33,205 nucleotides of DNA from Candidatus Ornithomonoglobus merdipullorum (GCA_018714695.1 DVNB01000072.1:1-33205), one strand, 5' to 3'. Positions 8,666 to 17,926 are shown, numbered from the stretch's first letter. Numbers and translations are program-made. The notes: generated by a model not told the origin, from the letters alone.

Positions 8666-8727
8666 GCAAGACAGAACGGAATAAAAACAAGACAGATCGT
8701 GCACAGTTTGAGGCGGGTGACAGTTTT

Positions 8728-9510
8728 ATGAAATATTTTTTTGAGGAGCGCAGTGTGGCAATAACCGAATATATAAGCGGCGACCTTGATTTCGGCGCTC
8801 ATCTTCACGGAGAAGTCGAGATCGGCTTTGCCGCTGAGGGATCATCAAGGCTGTGCATAGAGGACAGATCGTATGAGATCAAAGCGGGAGATATGTTTAT
8901 GGTATTTCCGAATATGATACATCGTTATGAGCATTCGGAAGCGATCAAGGCGTATGTAGTCATATTTTCCGCCGCGCTGCTTCCGGAGTATGCAGGAGCC
9001 TTCCGAGAGATGCGGCCGGTATCGCCGGTCATACACTGCGGTGATACTCACATACCGGCTTTGTTTGAAATGTTTTTTTCGAATGGAAATATGACGTATG
9101 AAACAAAACAAGGACTTATATTGGCGATCATGGGTACTGCTGTGAGTCTGACGGATCTCGAGAGACAGGCGGGATACGGGCCGGGTGCGCTAAAGGATAT
9201 CCTTATGTACTGTGAACGCTGCTATACGGATAATATAACTATTGAAACAGCCGCTTCGGCGCTGCATATGAGCCGATCGCATATATCACATATCATGAGG
9301 GACAAGCTGAATACCACATTTTGTGAGTATATCAATATGAAGCGCACGGATATGGCGTGCGAACTGCTCGGGAAAACATCGCTGTCTGTAACCGATACGG
9401 CATTTGCCGCGGGATTCGGGTCGGTGCGCAGTTTTAACCGCATATTTTTAAAGCATACGGGATGCACGCCGCGTGAATACAGGCGCGGAAAGAAATGTGT
9501 GCAGATTTGA
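8728..9510 (+). CDS. AraC-family transcription regulator, cupin type
   Basis: 260 residues. The N-terminal half (about 20-110) is a small cupin sensor: HLHGEVEIGFAAEG, then a YEIKAGDMFMVFPNMIHRYEH strand pair. Residues about 155-258 form the double helix-turn-helix: ITIETAASALHMSRSHISHI for the first and SVTDTAFAAGFGSVRSFNRIF for the second, followed by HTGCTPREYR. Regulators of this layout usually bind a sugar and activate a neighbouring glycoside hydrolase operon. Divergence from the GH3 gene suggests that gene as the target (inference). GAGGCGGGTG lies about 10 nt before ATG 8728. Confidence 0.92.
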   Translation: MKYFFEERSVAITEYISGDLDFGAHLHGEVEIGFAAEGSSRLCIEDRSYEIKAGDMFMVFPNMIHRYEHSEAIKAYVVIFSAALLPEYAGAFREMRPVSPVIHCGDTHIPALFEMFFSNGNMTYETKQGLILAIMGTAVSLTDLERQAGYGPGALKDILMYCERCYTDNITIETAASALHMSRSHISHIMRDKLNTTFCEYINMKRTDMACELLGKTSLSVTDTAFAAGFGSVRSFNRIFLKHTGCTPREYRRGKKCVQI

Positions 9511-9540
9511 AGCGGCGTGCAATTTTGTTTTTAAAAAACC

Positions 9541-9569
9541 TTTACATTTTGCAGAGTATTTAGTATAAT
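9541..9569 (+). promoter_or_regulatory. Promoter of the murD-M42 operon
   Basis: TTTACA at 9541-9546, a 17-bp spacer, and TATAAT at 9564-9569. The -10 lies 78 bp before the murD start. This is probably the promoter for murD and the three M42 genes, because no clear terminator was seen between them. Confidence 0.75.
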
Positions 9570-9647
9570 ACTATATATGATACATTTATTAACTCAACGG
9601 GAAACGAATGTTTGCCGGAATACATTTGTAAGGAGATGTCTCTAAGG

Positions 9648-11009
9648 ATGACAAAGGCTGATCTGTTCAGAGAAAGCATGAAGGGCAGGAACGTAACCGT
9701 CATAGGTATAGGAATATCGAACATGCCGCTTATAGAATACCTTTGCGGCGCGGGCGCGAATGTCACGGCGTGCGATAAGCACGATAAAGAATGGCTCGGT
9801 GAGAATTACAGAAGATGCGTGGAGCTCGGCGTAAAACTGAAGCTGGGTGACGGTTATCTTGACGATCTTACCGACGATATAATATACAAGACGCCTGGGA
9901 TGCGTATCGATGTGCCGGAGCTGGCGGCTGCGGCTGGGCGCGGAGCACATATAACCTCGGAAATGGAGACTTTTTTCGAGCTTTGCCCGTCACACATAAT
10001 AGCCGTTACAGGCTCTGACGGAAAAACGACCACTACGACTCTCATAAATGAGATGATGAAGCACGCGGGATATAAGACATGGCTCGGCGGAAATATCGGC
10101 AGACCGCTGCTTTCCGAGGTGGGGAATATGACGGAGGACGATTATGCGGTATTGGAGCTTTCATCGTTTCAGCTGCATACGATGAAGTATTCGCCGGAAA
10201 TAGGCGTCATAACGAATCTCAGTCCTAACCATCTTGACTGGCACAAGGATTATAACGAATATATCGAGGCAAAAACGCACATATTCAAGTATATGACCCG
10301 TGAAAACAAGCTCGTGCTGAATGCTGATAACAGCGACTGCGCGGCGCTTCTTCCGCTCGCGCATGTGAACGTAAAGATGTTCTCGAGGAAGATGAACGCG
10401 TCGATATGCTTAGACGGCGGCATGATAGTATGCGAAGGTGAGCCGGTGCTTGACATAAAGGATATAAAGATACCAGGTATGCACAATGTCGAGAACTACA
10501 TGGCCGCTATAGGCGCGGTATGGGGGCTTGTCGGGAAGGACGACATAAATTATGTGGCAAAGAACTTCGGCGGTGTACCGCACCGCATAGAGTTGGTGCG
10601 TGAACTTGACGGAGTGAAGTATTATAACAGCTCTATCGATTCAAGCCCGAACAGGACCATAAACACGCTAAATGTGTTCCCGGATAAGGTCATCATGATC
10701 GCGGGCGGAAAGGATAAGGGCATCCCGTATGATGAGCTCGGCGAGCCGTTGGCGGAGCATGTAAAGACGCTTATCCTAATAGGAGCGACGAGCGGGAAGA
10801 TCGAGGACGCCTTAAAGGCTACGGGACGCGCGGGGGAAGTGGAGGTCATAAAGGCTTCAACGTACCCTGAGGCTGTAGAGGCAGCGCGGCGGAAGGCTGT
10901 GCCGGGAGATACGGTGCTTTTGTCACCGGCGTCAACGAGTTTTGATATGTTCAGGAATTTTGAGGAGCGCGGCGAGCTGTTCAAGAAGCTCGTAAACGAG
11001 CTTTCGTAA
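9648..11009 (+). CDS. murD: UDP-N-acetylmuramoyl-L-alanine--D-glutamate ligase (MurD)
   Basis: 453 residues from ATG 9648; AAGGAG at 9630-9635 supports this start over in-frame TTG 9612 and ATG 9636. It adds D-glutamate to UDP-MurNAc-L-Ala in peptidoglycan precursor synthesis in the cytoplasm. The N-terminal Rossmann-like domain has VIGIGISNMPL; the ATP loop TGSDGKTTTT is at 121-130 with K126; ELSSFQLHTM and SPNHLDWH are typical of MurD; the C-terminal domain has VPHRIE, SSIDSSPNRT and AGGKDKG. Usual Mur features are complete. It is not in a division-and-cell-wall gene cluster: AraC lies upstream and M42 peptidases downstream (56-bp gap). It could be the only murD of the genome or a second copy. 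Confidence 0.93.
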   Translation: MTKADLFRESMKGRNVTVIGIGISNMPLIEYLCGAGANVTACDKHDKEWLGENYRRCVELGVKLKLGDGYLDDLTDDIIYKTPGMRIDVPELAAAAGRGAHITSEMETFFELCPSHIIAVTGSDGKTTTTTLINEMMKHAGYKTWLGGNIGRPLLSEVGNMTEDDYAVLELSSFQLHTMKYSPEIGVITNLSPNHLDWHKDYNEYIEAKTHIFKYMTRENKLVLNADNSDCAALLPLAHVNVKMFSRKMNASICLDGGMIVCEGEPVLDIKDIKIPGMHNVENYMAAIGAVWGLVGKDDINYVAKNFGGVPHRIELVRELDGVKYYNSSIDSSPNRTINTLNVFPDKVIMIAGGKDKGIPYDELGEPLAEHVKTLILIGATSGKIEDALKATGRAGEVEVIKASTYPEAVEAARRKAVPGDTVLLSPASTSFDMFRNFEERGELFKKLVNELS

Positions 11010-11065
11010 AATAACGAAATTGAGAGACTGCGGAAAAAGATCTGCGTGCTCTCGGGAGGAATAAG

Positions 11066-12094
11066 ATGCGTAAACTTATAGAGGAGCTCAGCAGCCTGCG
11101 AGGGATCTCCGGCAGGGAGAGGGCAACGGCTCTGGCTGTGGCGGAGCTCCTGCGGAAATATTGTGACAGTGTGAGGATCGACCGGCTCGGCAGTGTCATA
11201 GCCAAAAGAAGCTGCGGCAGGGATGGGGCGCCGTCAGTGCTCATCGAGGCGCACATTGACGAGATAGGGTTGATGGTATCAGAGATAACAGATAAAGGCG
11301 CGCTTAAGTTTGTAAACGTTGGCGGCGTGGACGAGAGGATACTGCCGGCTCTGGAGGTGACGGTGCACGGCAGGTGCGACATTGACGGAGTGATAGGAGT
11401 TATGCCGCATGAGCGCACCGATACAGAAAAAAGCTACAAGCCCGAGGAAATGGTGATAGACACCGGGCTTGACGCGGAGCGTGTAAAGGAGCTTATAGCC
11501 GTGGGCGACGCGGTAACTTTGCCGCAGTCCGTCGGCAGGCTTGGCAAACACCGCATGAGTGCGAAAACGATGGATGACCGCGCAAGCGTTGCGGCGCTCA
11601 TATCGGTAATGAAGAGACTTAAGGACGAAAAGCTGCGCTGCGACGTATATGTTGCGGCTGCTGTGCAGGAGGAGGTGGGCTGCCGCGGAGGCAAGACATC
11701 CGCTTATGGGATAATGCCCGACCTTGCGATAGCGGTGGACGTTACGCACGGGATAACTCCGGATAACGAAAGGAATGCGTTTGAGCTCGGACACGGCACC
11801 GTTATAACGCTGGGACCGAATCTTCATCCGAGACTTACGGACAGGCTTTTAGAAACGGCGCGAGCGAAGGGGATAAAGCATTCGATAGATGTTGACGGCG
11901 GCTGTACCGGCACCGATGCATGGGAGATCCAGGTCGCCGGAGGCGGAGTGCCTACGGCGCTGCTTTCTATACCGCTTCGGTACATGCATACATCGGTCGA
12001 AACGCTCGATCTGCGGGACGTCAAGGCTACTGTCTCGCTCATGTCGGAGTTTATAAAAGGATTGGAGAGTGATCTTGAATGGATGTCTCTTTAA
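11066..12094 (+). CDS. M42-family metalloaminopeptidase, first of three
   Basis: 342 residues, cytoplasmic. M42 enzymes are two-metal aminopeptidases that build 12-subunit tetrahedral shells and trim peptides. All expected residues are present: H63 and D65 in AHIDEIG, bridging D170 in DDRAS, base E202 and ligand E203 in QEEVG, D225 in VDVTHG, H308 in RYMHTS. The insert between them (about 70-160) is the usual dimerisation/PDZ-like domain. GGGAGGA lies 6 nt before ATG 11066. The stop overlaps the next gene by 16 bp, so the set is translated together. Substrate preference (acidic, basic or neutral N-terminus) cannot be told from sequence. Confidence 0.93.
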   Translation: MRKLIEELSSLRGISGRERATALAVAELLRKYCDSVRIDRLGSVIAKRSCGRDGAPSVLIEAHIDEIGLMVSEITDKGALKFVNVGGVDERILPALEVTVHGRCDIDGVIGVMPHERTDTEKSYKPEEMVIDTGLDAERVKELIAVGDAVTLPQSVGRLGKHRMSAKTMDDRASVAALISVMKRLKDEKLRCDVYVAAAVQEEVGCRGGKTSAYGIMPDLAIAVDVTHGITPDNERNAFELGHGTVITLGPNLHPRLTDRLLETARAKGIKHSIDVDGGCTGTDAWEIQVAGGGVPTALLSIPLRYMHTSVETLDLRDVKATVSLMSEFIKGLESDLEWMSL

Positions 12095-13119
12095 AAAAGT
12101 TAAGCGAGCTTTTCGGAGTTTCGGGGCATGAGGATGAGGTCAGAAAGTATCTAAGATCAATAGCAGCGGACAGATGCGACAAGCTGATGACCGATGCAAT
12201 GGGAAACCTCATAGCGTTCCGGCGCGGCAGATCGGATAAAAGGCGTGTGCTTATCGGCTCCAATATGGATGAGCCAGGTTTTATCGTGAGCGGAATAACG
12301 GATGCGGGTTATCTTAAATTCAAGACGGTAGGCTCGCCGGATCCGAGGACCGCCGTATCAAAGAGAGTGGTCACAAACGGCAGCGTAAAGGGTGTTATAG
12401 GGATGAAGGCGATACATCTTCAGACCAAAAAGGAGAGAGAGGCGGCTGTTGAGGCTTCGTCTCTTTATATAGATATCGGCTGTTCAAAGCGGTCGTCTGC
12501 TGAAAAGCGTGTTTCGCTCGGAGACTATATAGCCTTTGACACCGGATTTAAAGAGCTTGGACGAATGATTAGAGGAAAGGCTCTGGGCAGGTTCGGAACC
12601 CTTTGCGTTCTGCGTGCGATGGAGACGGAGCCGGCATATGATACGTATTACGTCTTCTCGGCGCAGCGTGAGATACCGTGCCGCATCCCTGGACGAGGGA
12701 TGGCGTGTGCGGCGCATGAGCTCAGACCGGATGCGGCGTTTATAGTGAACGTGATCCCCGCATCGGGACTCGGAGACGAATGCGGCGAGGATGCGCAGCT
12801 CGGCTCGGGAGCGGTAATAGTGCACAGTGACAGATCGAGTATAGGCAATTCCTTACTTACCGCGGCGGTCCGCGGCGCTGCGGACGCAAAAAACATAAAG
12901 TATCAGGAGCGTGTCTGCGGGCTTTATTCGACCGAGGCCGGAGCGGTGCAGACGGCGGCAAAGGGATGCATTACGGCATGTGTGGGCATACCGTGCCGGT
13001 ATCTTGATACTCCGGTGAACATGATGAACAAAAACGACCTGAACGGCGCTGCGGAGCTTATCGCGGCGCTTTCGGGAGAAAGCGATGTGATAATAAATGA
13101 TGTCGAAAAAGAGTTATGA
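12079..13119 (+). CDS. Degenerate M42-family protein, predicted inactive, second of three
   Basis: 346 residues with M42 fold over its full length and no frameshift. The active site is largely gone. Compared with its neighbours, metal His is N62 (SNMDEPG), bridging Asp is G170 (KALGRFG), the catalytic base Glu is R197 (QREIP), metal Asp is N224 (IVNVI) and metal His is D310 (RYLDT). D64 and E198 remain. It should therefore not bind two metals or cleave peptides in the M42 manner. It overlaps M42-1 by 16 bp and M42-3 by 23 bp, and its reading frame is intact, which argues for use rather than decay. Likely role (inference): structural or regulatory subunit mixed with its neighbours in a hetero-oligomeric shell. 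GGAGAG at 12064-12069 serves the start. Confidence 0.88.
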   Translation: MDVSLKKLSELFGVSGHEDEVRKYLRSIAADRCDKLMTDAMGNLIAFRRGRSDKRRVLIGSNMDEPGFIVSGITDAGYLKFKTVGSPDPRTAVSKRVVTNGSVKGVIGMKAIHLQTKKEREAAVEASSLYIDIGCSKRSSAEKRVSLGDYIAFDTGFKELGRMIRGKALGRFGTLCVLRAMETEPAYDTYYVFSAQREIPCRIPGRGMACAAHELRPDAAFIVNVIPASGLGDECGEDAQLGSGAVIVHSDRSSIGNSLLTAAVRGAADAKNIKYQERVCGLYSTEAGAVQTAAKGCITACVGIPCRYLDTPVNMMNKNDLNGAAELIAALSGESDVIINDVEKEL

Positions 13120-14101
13120 GCTCTTAAAAAGGCTCACCGAGGCTGACGCGCCGTCGGGACGTGAGGGCGCGGCGGCAGAGATCGTGCGCGCCGAGGCGGA
13201 ACGGCTGGGATATGAGGTAACGTCCGATGCGCTGGGCAGCGTTATAGCGCACAAACCGGGCAGCGGAGCAAAGCTTATGTTTGACGCTCACCTTGACGAG
13301 ATAGGCGTTATAGCCTCATATGCCGACGACAACGGATTTATAAGATTCGGTGCCGTGGGCGGGCTGAATACGAGCGAGCTGCCGAAAAAGCGCGTGAGAT
13401 TTTTAAACGGTGTGACCGGCGTTATAGGATCCGAGGAGGAGTCATTCAAGGACAAGCCGAAGCTTTCGAAGCTTTATATAGATATAGGCGCAAAGGATAA
13501 GGCAGACGCCGCGGACAAGGTAAAGACGGGTGATATGGCGGTCTTTGACGGACCGTTCGATTCGGACGGATGCAGAGTTGTGTCAAAGGCTCTTGACGAC
13601 CGCGCGGGCTGCTTTATACTGCTCTGCGCAATGGAAAGGATAAAGTCGTCGGAGAATGATCTCTGGTTCGTGTTCAGCGCGCAGGAGGAGGTAGGGCTCC
13701 GCGGCGCAAAAACCGCGGCATTTTCGATAATGCCCGATTATGCCGTGGCGGTGGACGTGACCGATACGGGCGATACTCCGGGCTGTCCGCCAATGGCGGT
13801 GAAGCTGGGGGACGGCGCGGCGATAAAGATAATGGACCGTTCGGTCGTGTGCGATACGGAGGTCATAGAAAGACTGATAGGTACTGCGGAGAAGAACGGC
13901 ATAAAGTACCAGCGTGAGATAATGGCGGACGGCGGCACCGACACAGGCGCCATTGCGCTTACGGGAGCCGGAGTCAAGGCCGGGGCTGTATCGCTGCCTG
14001 TAAGATACGTGCACTCTCCGTCTGAGCTGGCGAGTGTGGTTGATATAGAAGCGTGCGCGGAGCTTATAGCGGCGGTATGCGCGGAAAAATGGGATCGATA
14101 A
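13097..14101 (+). CDS. M42-family metalloaminopeptidase, third of three
   Basis: 334 residues (ATG 13097; ATG 13100 is equally possible). The active site is complete: H65 and D67 in AHLDEIG, D167 in DDRAG, E197 and E198 in QEEVG, D220 in VDVTD, H306 in RYVHSP. It overlaps the degenerate M42 by 23 bp and ends the run of four plus-strand genes that starts with murD. It is shorter than M42-1 in the insert domain and diverges in the metal-site flanks, so the three are old paralogues rather than a recent duplication. It probably assembles into a dodecameric aminopeptidase, alone or with the other two. Confidence 0.92.
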   Translation: MMSKKSYELLKRLTEADAPSGREGAAAEIVRAEAERLGYEVTSDALGSVIAHKPGSGAKLMFDAHLDEIGVIASYADDNGFIRFGAVGGLNTSELPKKRVRFLNGVTGVIGSEEESFKDKPKLSKLYIDIGAKDKADAADKVKTGDMAVFDGPFDSDGCRVVSKALDDRAGCFILLCAMERIKSSENDLWFVFSAQEEVGLRGAKTAAFSIMPDYAVAVDVTDTGDTPGCPPMAVKLGDGAAIKIMDRSVVCDTEVIERLIGTAEKNGIKYQREIMADGGTDTGAIALTGAGVKAGAVSLPVRYVHSPSELASVVDIEACAELIAAVCAEKWDR

Positions 14102-14109
14102 CGATGAAT

Positions 14110-14137
14110 AATGTACAATGGAGAATGTGCAATTGAT
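14110..14137 (+). repeat. Two imperfect 14-bp repeats, AATGTACAATGGAG type
   Basis: AATGTACAATGGAG (14110-14123) is followed directly by AATGTGCAATTGAT (14124-14137). Short runs of this kind recur between genes in some gut Clostridia. It lies in the gap before the M3 peptidase gene. No function is evident. Confidence 0.35.
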
Positions 14138-14178
14138 GATCTGTGAACGGTCCTGTCTGTTGCGGAAAGGCGGTAAGT

Positions 14179-16338
14179 ATGAAACTTAAAAAACTTGCGG
14201 CGCTGGGAGCGGCGTTTATAATGCTTTTTGAGACGGTGCCCGCCGGCGCCGCCTACTATGCTCAGCGCGAGCTTGGAACCATACCCGAATCTGAGCTCGT
14301 TTATGAGGAATTCAGTCCCGAGAGGCTCAATGATGCGGTCATGAGAGTGGAAAGTCTTTTGGACAGCTCCGGGAACGGGATGGAGATCTCGGCTGCGGCG
14401 GACATATGCCTTGATGAGTATCTCAGGGCGCTGGAGGAATACCGTCTTGCGTCGCTCCAAAGCGACATAAACTATAGTGAGGAGAATGTGCAGACGGTAT
14501 CCGATGCTTATGCGGCATCGCTCGATGCGTTTGAACTGCTGTCGGGGATGATGGCGCGGCTCAGTGAGAGCGCGGAATATTCTTATATACTCTCGGATAT
14601 GCTCGGCATGGGCGATACCGGTGAATTTATCTCATCCATTCCGCCCGAGGAATATTACGAGCTCAGTGAGCGCGAAGAGGAGCTGGTTGCGGACTATGCC
14701 GAGGCTGCCGGTGACAGCGACGCGTGCGCAAAGATATTTGCGGAGCTCGTGGACGTCAGGATGCAGATAGCGCGAGTGTTCGGATATGAGAGCTATGCCG
14801 ATTATGCGCATAAGGAGCTCTACGGAAGGGACTATTCCAGAGAGCAGATAGAGACGTTTTCGAATGCTGTTGCAGAGAGCTTTTCCGGGATGTTTGAGGA
14901 CATATTCAACGCCACGATGATAGTTCGCGGCGGCGCGGAGGGCATGAGCGAGGCTGAGACGATAGAGCGTATAGGCGGCGTTATGGGCGGGATAAATGAT
15001 GAGCTTAAAAGCACGTTTGACTACATGGTATCGAACGGTCTTATAAACGCTTCATATTCAGATGCGAAGAACAGGGTAAGCGGAGCTTATACCGTGGTCC
15101 TGCCGAGACTCAAGGTGCCGTACATGTATATAAATCCGGCAAGACGGTATGAGGACGGTCCTGCCGACGCTGCAAGAAATATAATACACGAGTTCGGACA
15201 TTTCAGCTCACTTTTAAACGATCCGGCGCTCGATACAAAGAGCATAGAGCTGATAGGTTCATTTTCGATGGACACCTGCGAGGTGCATTCGCAGGGACTT
15301 GAGTCGCTCGCGGAAAGCTATTACGGCAGGCTTTTCGGTTCGGGCGCGTCTCTTGAAAGATATATGCGGCTCATGAAATGTGTCGGAGCCATGCTTGACG
15401 GGTGTATGTTCAACGAACTGCAGACCCGCGTATATGACGAGGGCATCACCTCGGTAGACGAGATCAATGCGATAATGGTAGAGCTTTTGAAGAAATATTA
15501 TGATCTTGAATATACCGAGAGCGCTGCTCAGGGGCTTTGGACGAGCATGACGCATAATTTTGAGGCGCCGATGTACTATCTGTCCTATGCGGTTTCGGGT
15601 GAGGCTGCTCTGCAGCTTTTGATCGAGTCGGAAACCGATATGGAGGGTGCGGTCGATAAGTATATGAAGATATCGGCTCTCGGAGGATACGTCCCGTTCC
15701 GCGAGGCGCTCTCGGAAGCCGGGTTTGACGATGTGTTCGATGCGCGGATCGTTGCCGATACGGCTGACGGGGTGCGTGAGGCGTACGGACTGGGACGCCC
15801 GGATGTCGAGAGCGGCAGTTGGTATGAGTCGTATGCGCTCTACACGTCGCACATAATGGACGGATCGGTAGACGGCGGCTTTGCGCCGGGCGAGAACATA
15901 ACTCGTTCCGATTTTTTGGAGCTCATAGCCAGAGGGTACGATTACTATACGGGAATAGATGACGGATCTGAGACAGGCCCCGGCAAGTCGGACGGCAGCG
16001 GCGACAGATATATCTCGTGGGCGCTCGGAGAGGGGATCTCAAACGGGTATGCCGAAGGCGATTTCGGCGGATCGGATGAGATAACGCGCGAGCAGCTCGT
16101 TGTGATGATGTATCGTCTCTATGAGTATGAGAACGGCGAACAGCAGGTTGAGGGTGAGGCGCTCGGCAGCTTTTCAGATGCCGACGACGTATCCGAGTGG
16201 GCAGTGGAGGCCATGGAATGGGCGATAGATAGCGAGATAATAAACGGCCGTGACGGCAATATGCTGGAGCCGCAGGGTACCGCTACAAGAGCGGAGGCGG
16301 CAAAGATAGAGGCGTGTTATATAGATCTTGTATATTGA
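14179..16338 (+). CDS. Secreted M3-type oligopeptidase with three SLH repeats
   Basis: 719 residues from ATG 14179 (GGAAAGGCGG just upstream); the in-frame start at 14143 would precede the signal peptide by 12 residues. Residues 1-26 are a signal peptide (KLKK, hydrophobic core, AGA). The peptidase spans about 30-540, with zinc motif H337-E-F-G-H341 in NIIHEFGHFS and third ligand E368 in CEVHSQ, matching the E-x-x-SQ pattern of thimet/PepF relatives. Three SLH repeats follow (about 552-600, 613-660, 668-719), including DGGFAPGENITRSDF and a final ATRAEAAKI. SLH repeats bind secondary cell-wall polymer, so the enzyme should sit on the cell surface. M3 enzymes are usually cytoplasmic, so export with wall anchoring is notable. 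It may make short peptides for uptake. Confidence 0.9.
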   Translation: MKLKKLAALGAAFIMLFETVPAGAAYYAQRELGTIPESELVYEEFSPERLNDAVMRVESLLDSSGNGMEISAAADICLDEYLRALEEYRLASLQSDINYSEENVQTVSDAYAASLDAFELLSGMMARLSESAEYSYILSDMLGMGDTGEFISSIPPEEYYELSEREEELVADYAEAAGDSDACAKIFAELVDVRMQIARVFGYESYADYAHKELYGRDYSREQIETFSNAVAESFSGMFEDIFNATMIVRGGAEGMSEAETIERIGGVMGGINDELKSTFDYMVSNGLINASYSDAKNRVSGAYTVVLPRLKVPYMYINPARRYEDGPADAARNIIHEFGHFSSLLNDPALDTKSIELIGSFSMDTCEVHSQGLESLAESYYGRLFGSGASLERYMRLMKCVGAMLDGCMFNELQTRVYDEGITSVDEINAIMVELLKKYYDLEYTESAAQGLWTSMTHNFEAPMYYLSYAVSGEAALQLLIESETDMEGAVDKYMKISALGGYVPFREALSEAGFDDVFDARIVADTADGVREAYGLGRPDVESGSWYESYALYTSHIMDGSVDGGFAPGENITRSDFLELIARGYDYYTGIDDGSETGPGKSDGSGDRYISWALGEGISNGYAEGDFGGSDEITREQLVVMMYRLYEYENGEQQVEGEALGSFSDADDVSEWAVEAMEWAIDSEIINGRDGNMLEPQGTATRAEAAKIEACYIDLVY

Positions 16339-16386
16339 CGCGCCGGAATTATGAGATACGCAGAAATGTGGGAGAGAGAGGATTTT

Positions 16387-17283
16387 ATGGATAACGCTTA
16401 TCTTTTTGTACACTTCAAGGGAACTGAGAGCAAGCCGGACGACGAGCAGATATATTTTGCCGTTTCGAAGGACGGTCTTAAGTGGGAGAATGTAAACGGC
16501 GGCAGACCGGTGCTGCGTTCGGATATGGGTGAAAGGGGACTGCGCGATCCGCATATACTGCGGCTTGAGGAGGGCGGCTTTGCGCTCATTGCTACGGATC
16601 TGTCCATTTACGGCAGACGCGGGATGAAGAATGTTTGGAAGGATGCTCAGGAGTGTGGTTCAAAGGATATTGCCGTATGGCGGTCGGATGATCTGATCAA
16701 TTGGACGGAGCAGAAAATGGTGCGTGCGGCGGCTGACGATGCCGGCTGCACATGGGCGCCGGAGGCGATATACGACAGGGAAAAAGGCGAGTACATGGTT
16801 TTCTGGGCGTCAAAGACGGCGGATGACGGATATAAAAAGCAGAGGATATGGCGCGCGTACACCAAGGATTTCAACGAGCTGTCAAAGCCTGAGGTATATA
16901 TAGACAGAGAGTATTCGGTCATAGACACGACTATCGCGTACATAGACGGAGTGTATTACAGGTTCACAAAGGACGAGGACGGAAAGACCGTATTTTTAGA
17001 GACAGCGGAGAGCCTTAATGGAGAGTTTTCAGAGTGTGATGCGTTTTCACTGAAAGGAGAGCGCGGATATGAGGGGCCTTCGCTTTGCCGCGTGGGAGAC
17101 GGATATATGCTGTATATGGACAATTTTGCGACTCATGAGGGTTATAAGACGTTTTATACCGACTCGGTTGCGAAAGCTGATTTTCGACCAAAAGACGGCT
17201 TTGAGACGCCGGATATATTCCGTCACGGCACGGTAATGAGGATAACGGCGGAGGAGTACGAGCGGCTTATGAAGCTCGCATGA
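16387..17283 (+). CDS. GH43-like five-bladed propeller glycosidase
   Basis: 298 residues from ATG 16387, with a GAGAGAGAGG ribosome site; the earlier in-frame ATG 16351 lacks one. There is no signal peptide, so it acts in the cytoplasm. Repeated blade motifs are visible: YFAVSKDGLKWE, IAVWRSDDLINWTE, IWRAYTKDFNE. The likely catalytic set of GH43 is D54 in RDPHIL (base), D180 in SVIDTT (pKa modulator) and E229 in YEGPSL (acid); WAPEAIYD (124-130) is also typical. GH43 enzymes release arabinose, xylose or galactose from plant side chains. About 300 residues is the length of a bare catalytic domain. It follows the M3-SLH gene by 48 bp and may share its transcript. A GH32- or GH117-like activity is not excluded. 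Confidence 0.82.
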   Translation: MDNAYLFVHFKGTESKPDDEQIYFAVSKDGLKWENVNGGRPVLRSDMGERGLRDPHILRLEEGGFALIATDLSIYGRRGMKNVWKDAQECGSKDIAVWRSDDLINWTEQKMVRAAADDAGCTWAPEAIYDREKGEYMVFWASKTADDGYKKQRIWRAYTKDFNELSKPEVYIDREYSVIDTTIAYIDGVYYRFTKDEDGKTVFLETAESLNGEFSECDAFSLKGERGYEGPSLCRVGDGYMLYMDNFATHEGYKTFYTDSVAKADFRPKDGFETPDIFRHGTVMRITAEEYERLMKLA

Positions 17284-17890
17284 TCGGAGTAACGGCATAG
17301 GATGAGATAGGTAAAAATAATAGCCGGCAACCTGTTGATGGCTATGGCATACAGCTTTATAACGGTGCCGAACAACATAGTAAACGGCGGAGTGACTAGC
17401 CTTGCGATGATATGTGCCGAGCTGTCGGGACTGGATGTAGCGCTCTGCTCGAATGCGTTTACGGTTATACTGATGATAGTTTGCGCCGTATTTCTTGGCA
17501 AGAGCTATTTTATGGGCACTGTTTTCAGCTGTATAGTATATATGACGCTGTTCACGCTGTTTTCAAGTATGGATATCGCACTGCATATCTTCCTGCCGGC
17601 CGCGGCGTTTATCGCGGCAGTGATGGTCGGGACGGGATATTATCTATGTATAAGCGCAAAGTCGACAGCAATAGGCTTTGATACGGTTGCGCTCATATTA
17701 AACAAAAAGAACGAAAAGATAAATGTGGCGGCGGTCATGTGCGTAATAAATATATGCGTATTGATACCGGGATATTTTACATTCGGATTTGTGAGTGTCC
17801 TTACGGGTATATTTTTTTGCGCTTGCGCAGTCGTTCACGCTGAACACGGCAGAGCGCATAGGAAAAAGGATGCGTTCCTGCTGACATATG

Positions 17891-17926
17891 AAACACCGCT
17901 GCTCTGTGAAAGGGCCGCGGTGTTTT
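17891..17926 (+). terminator. Intrinsic terminator inside the tail of the YitT-like frame
   Basis: AAACACCGC (17891-17899) pairs with GCGGTGTTT (17917-17925) around a 17-nt loop, followed by TTATAT. Its place inside the open frame suggests that the true gene once ended before it. Confidence 0.6.

Larger units (their letters stand above)
8275..8727. other. 453-bp divergent intergenic region between GH3 and AraC genes
   Basis: It holds the GH3 ribosome site next to 8274, a palindromic MITE-like element at 8395-8548, and the AraC promoter at 8637-8665. No coding frame with a plausible start was seen. I could not pick a convincing minus-strand promoter for GH3; it may lie beside or within the repeat. 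Confidence 0.7.

Noticed and set aside
12079-13119. Middle M42 gene as a decaying pseudogene
   Set aside because: The frame is complete with overlaps to both neighbours, and the fold motifs outside the active site are kept. Pseudoenzyme is the better reading.
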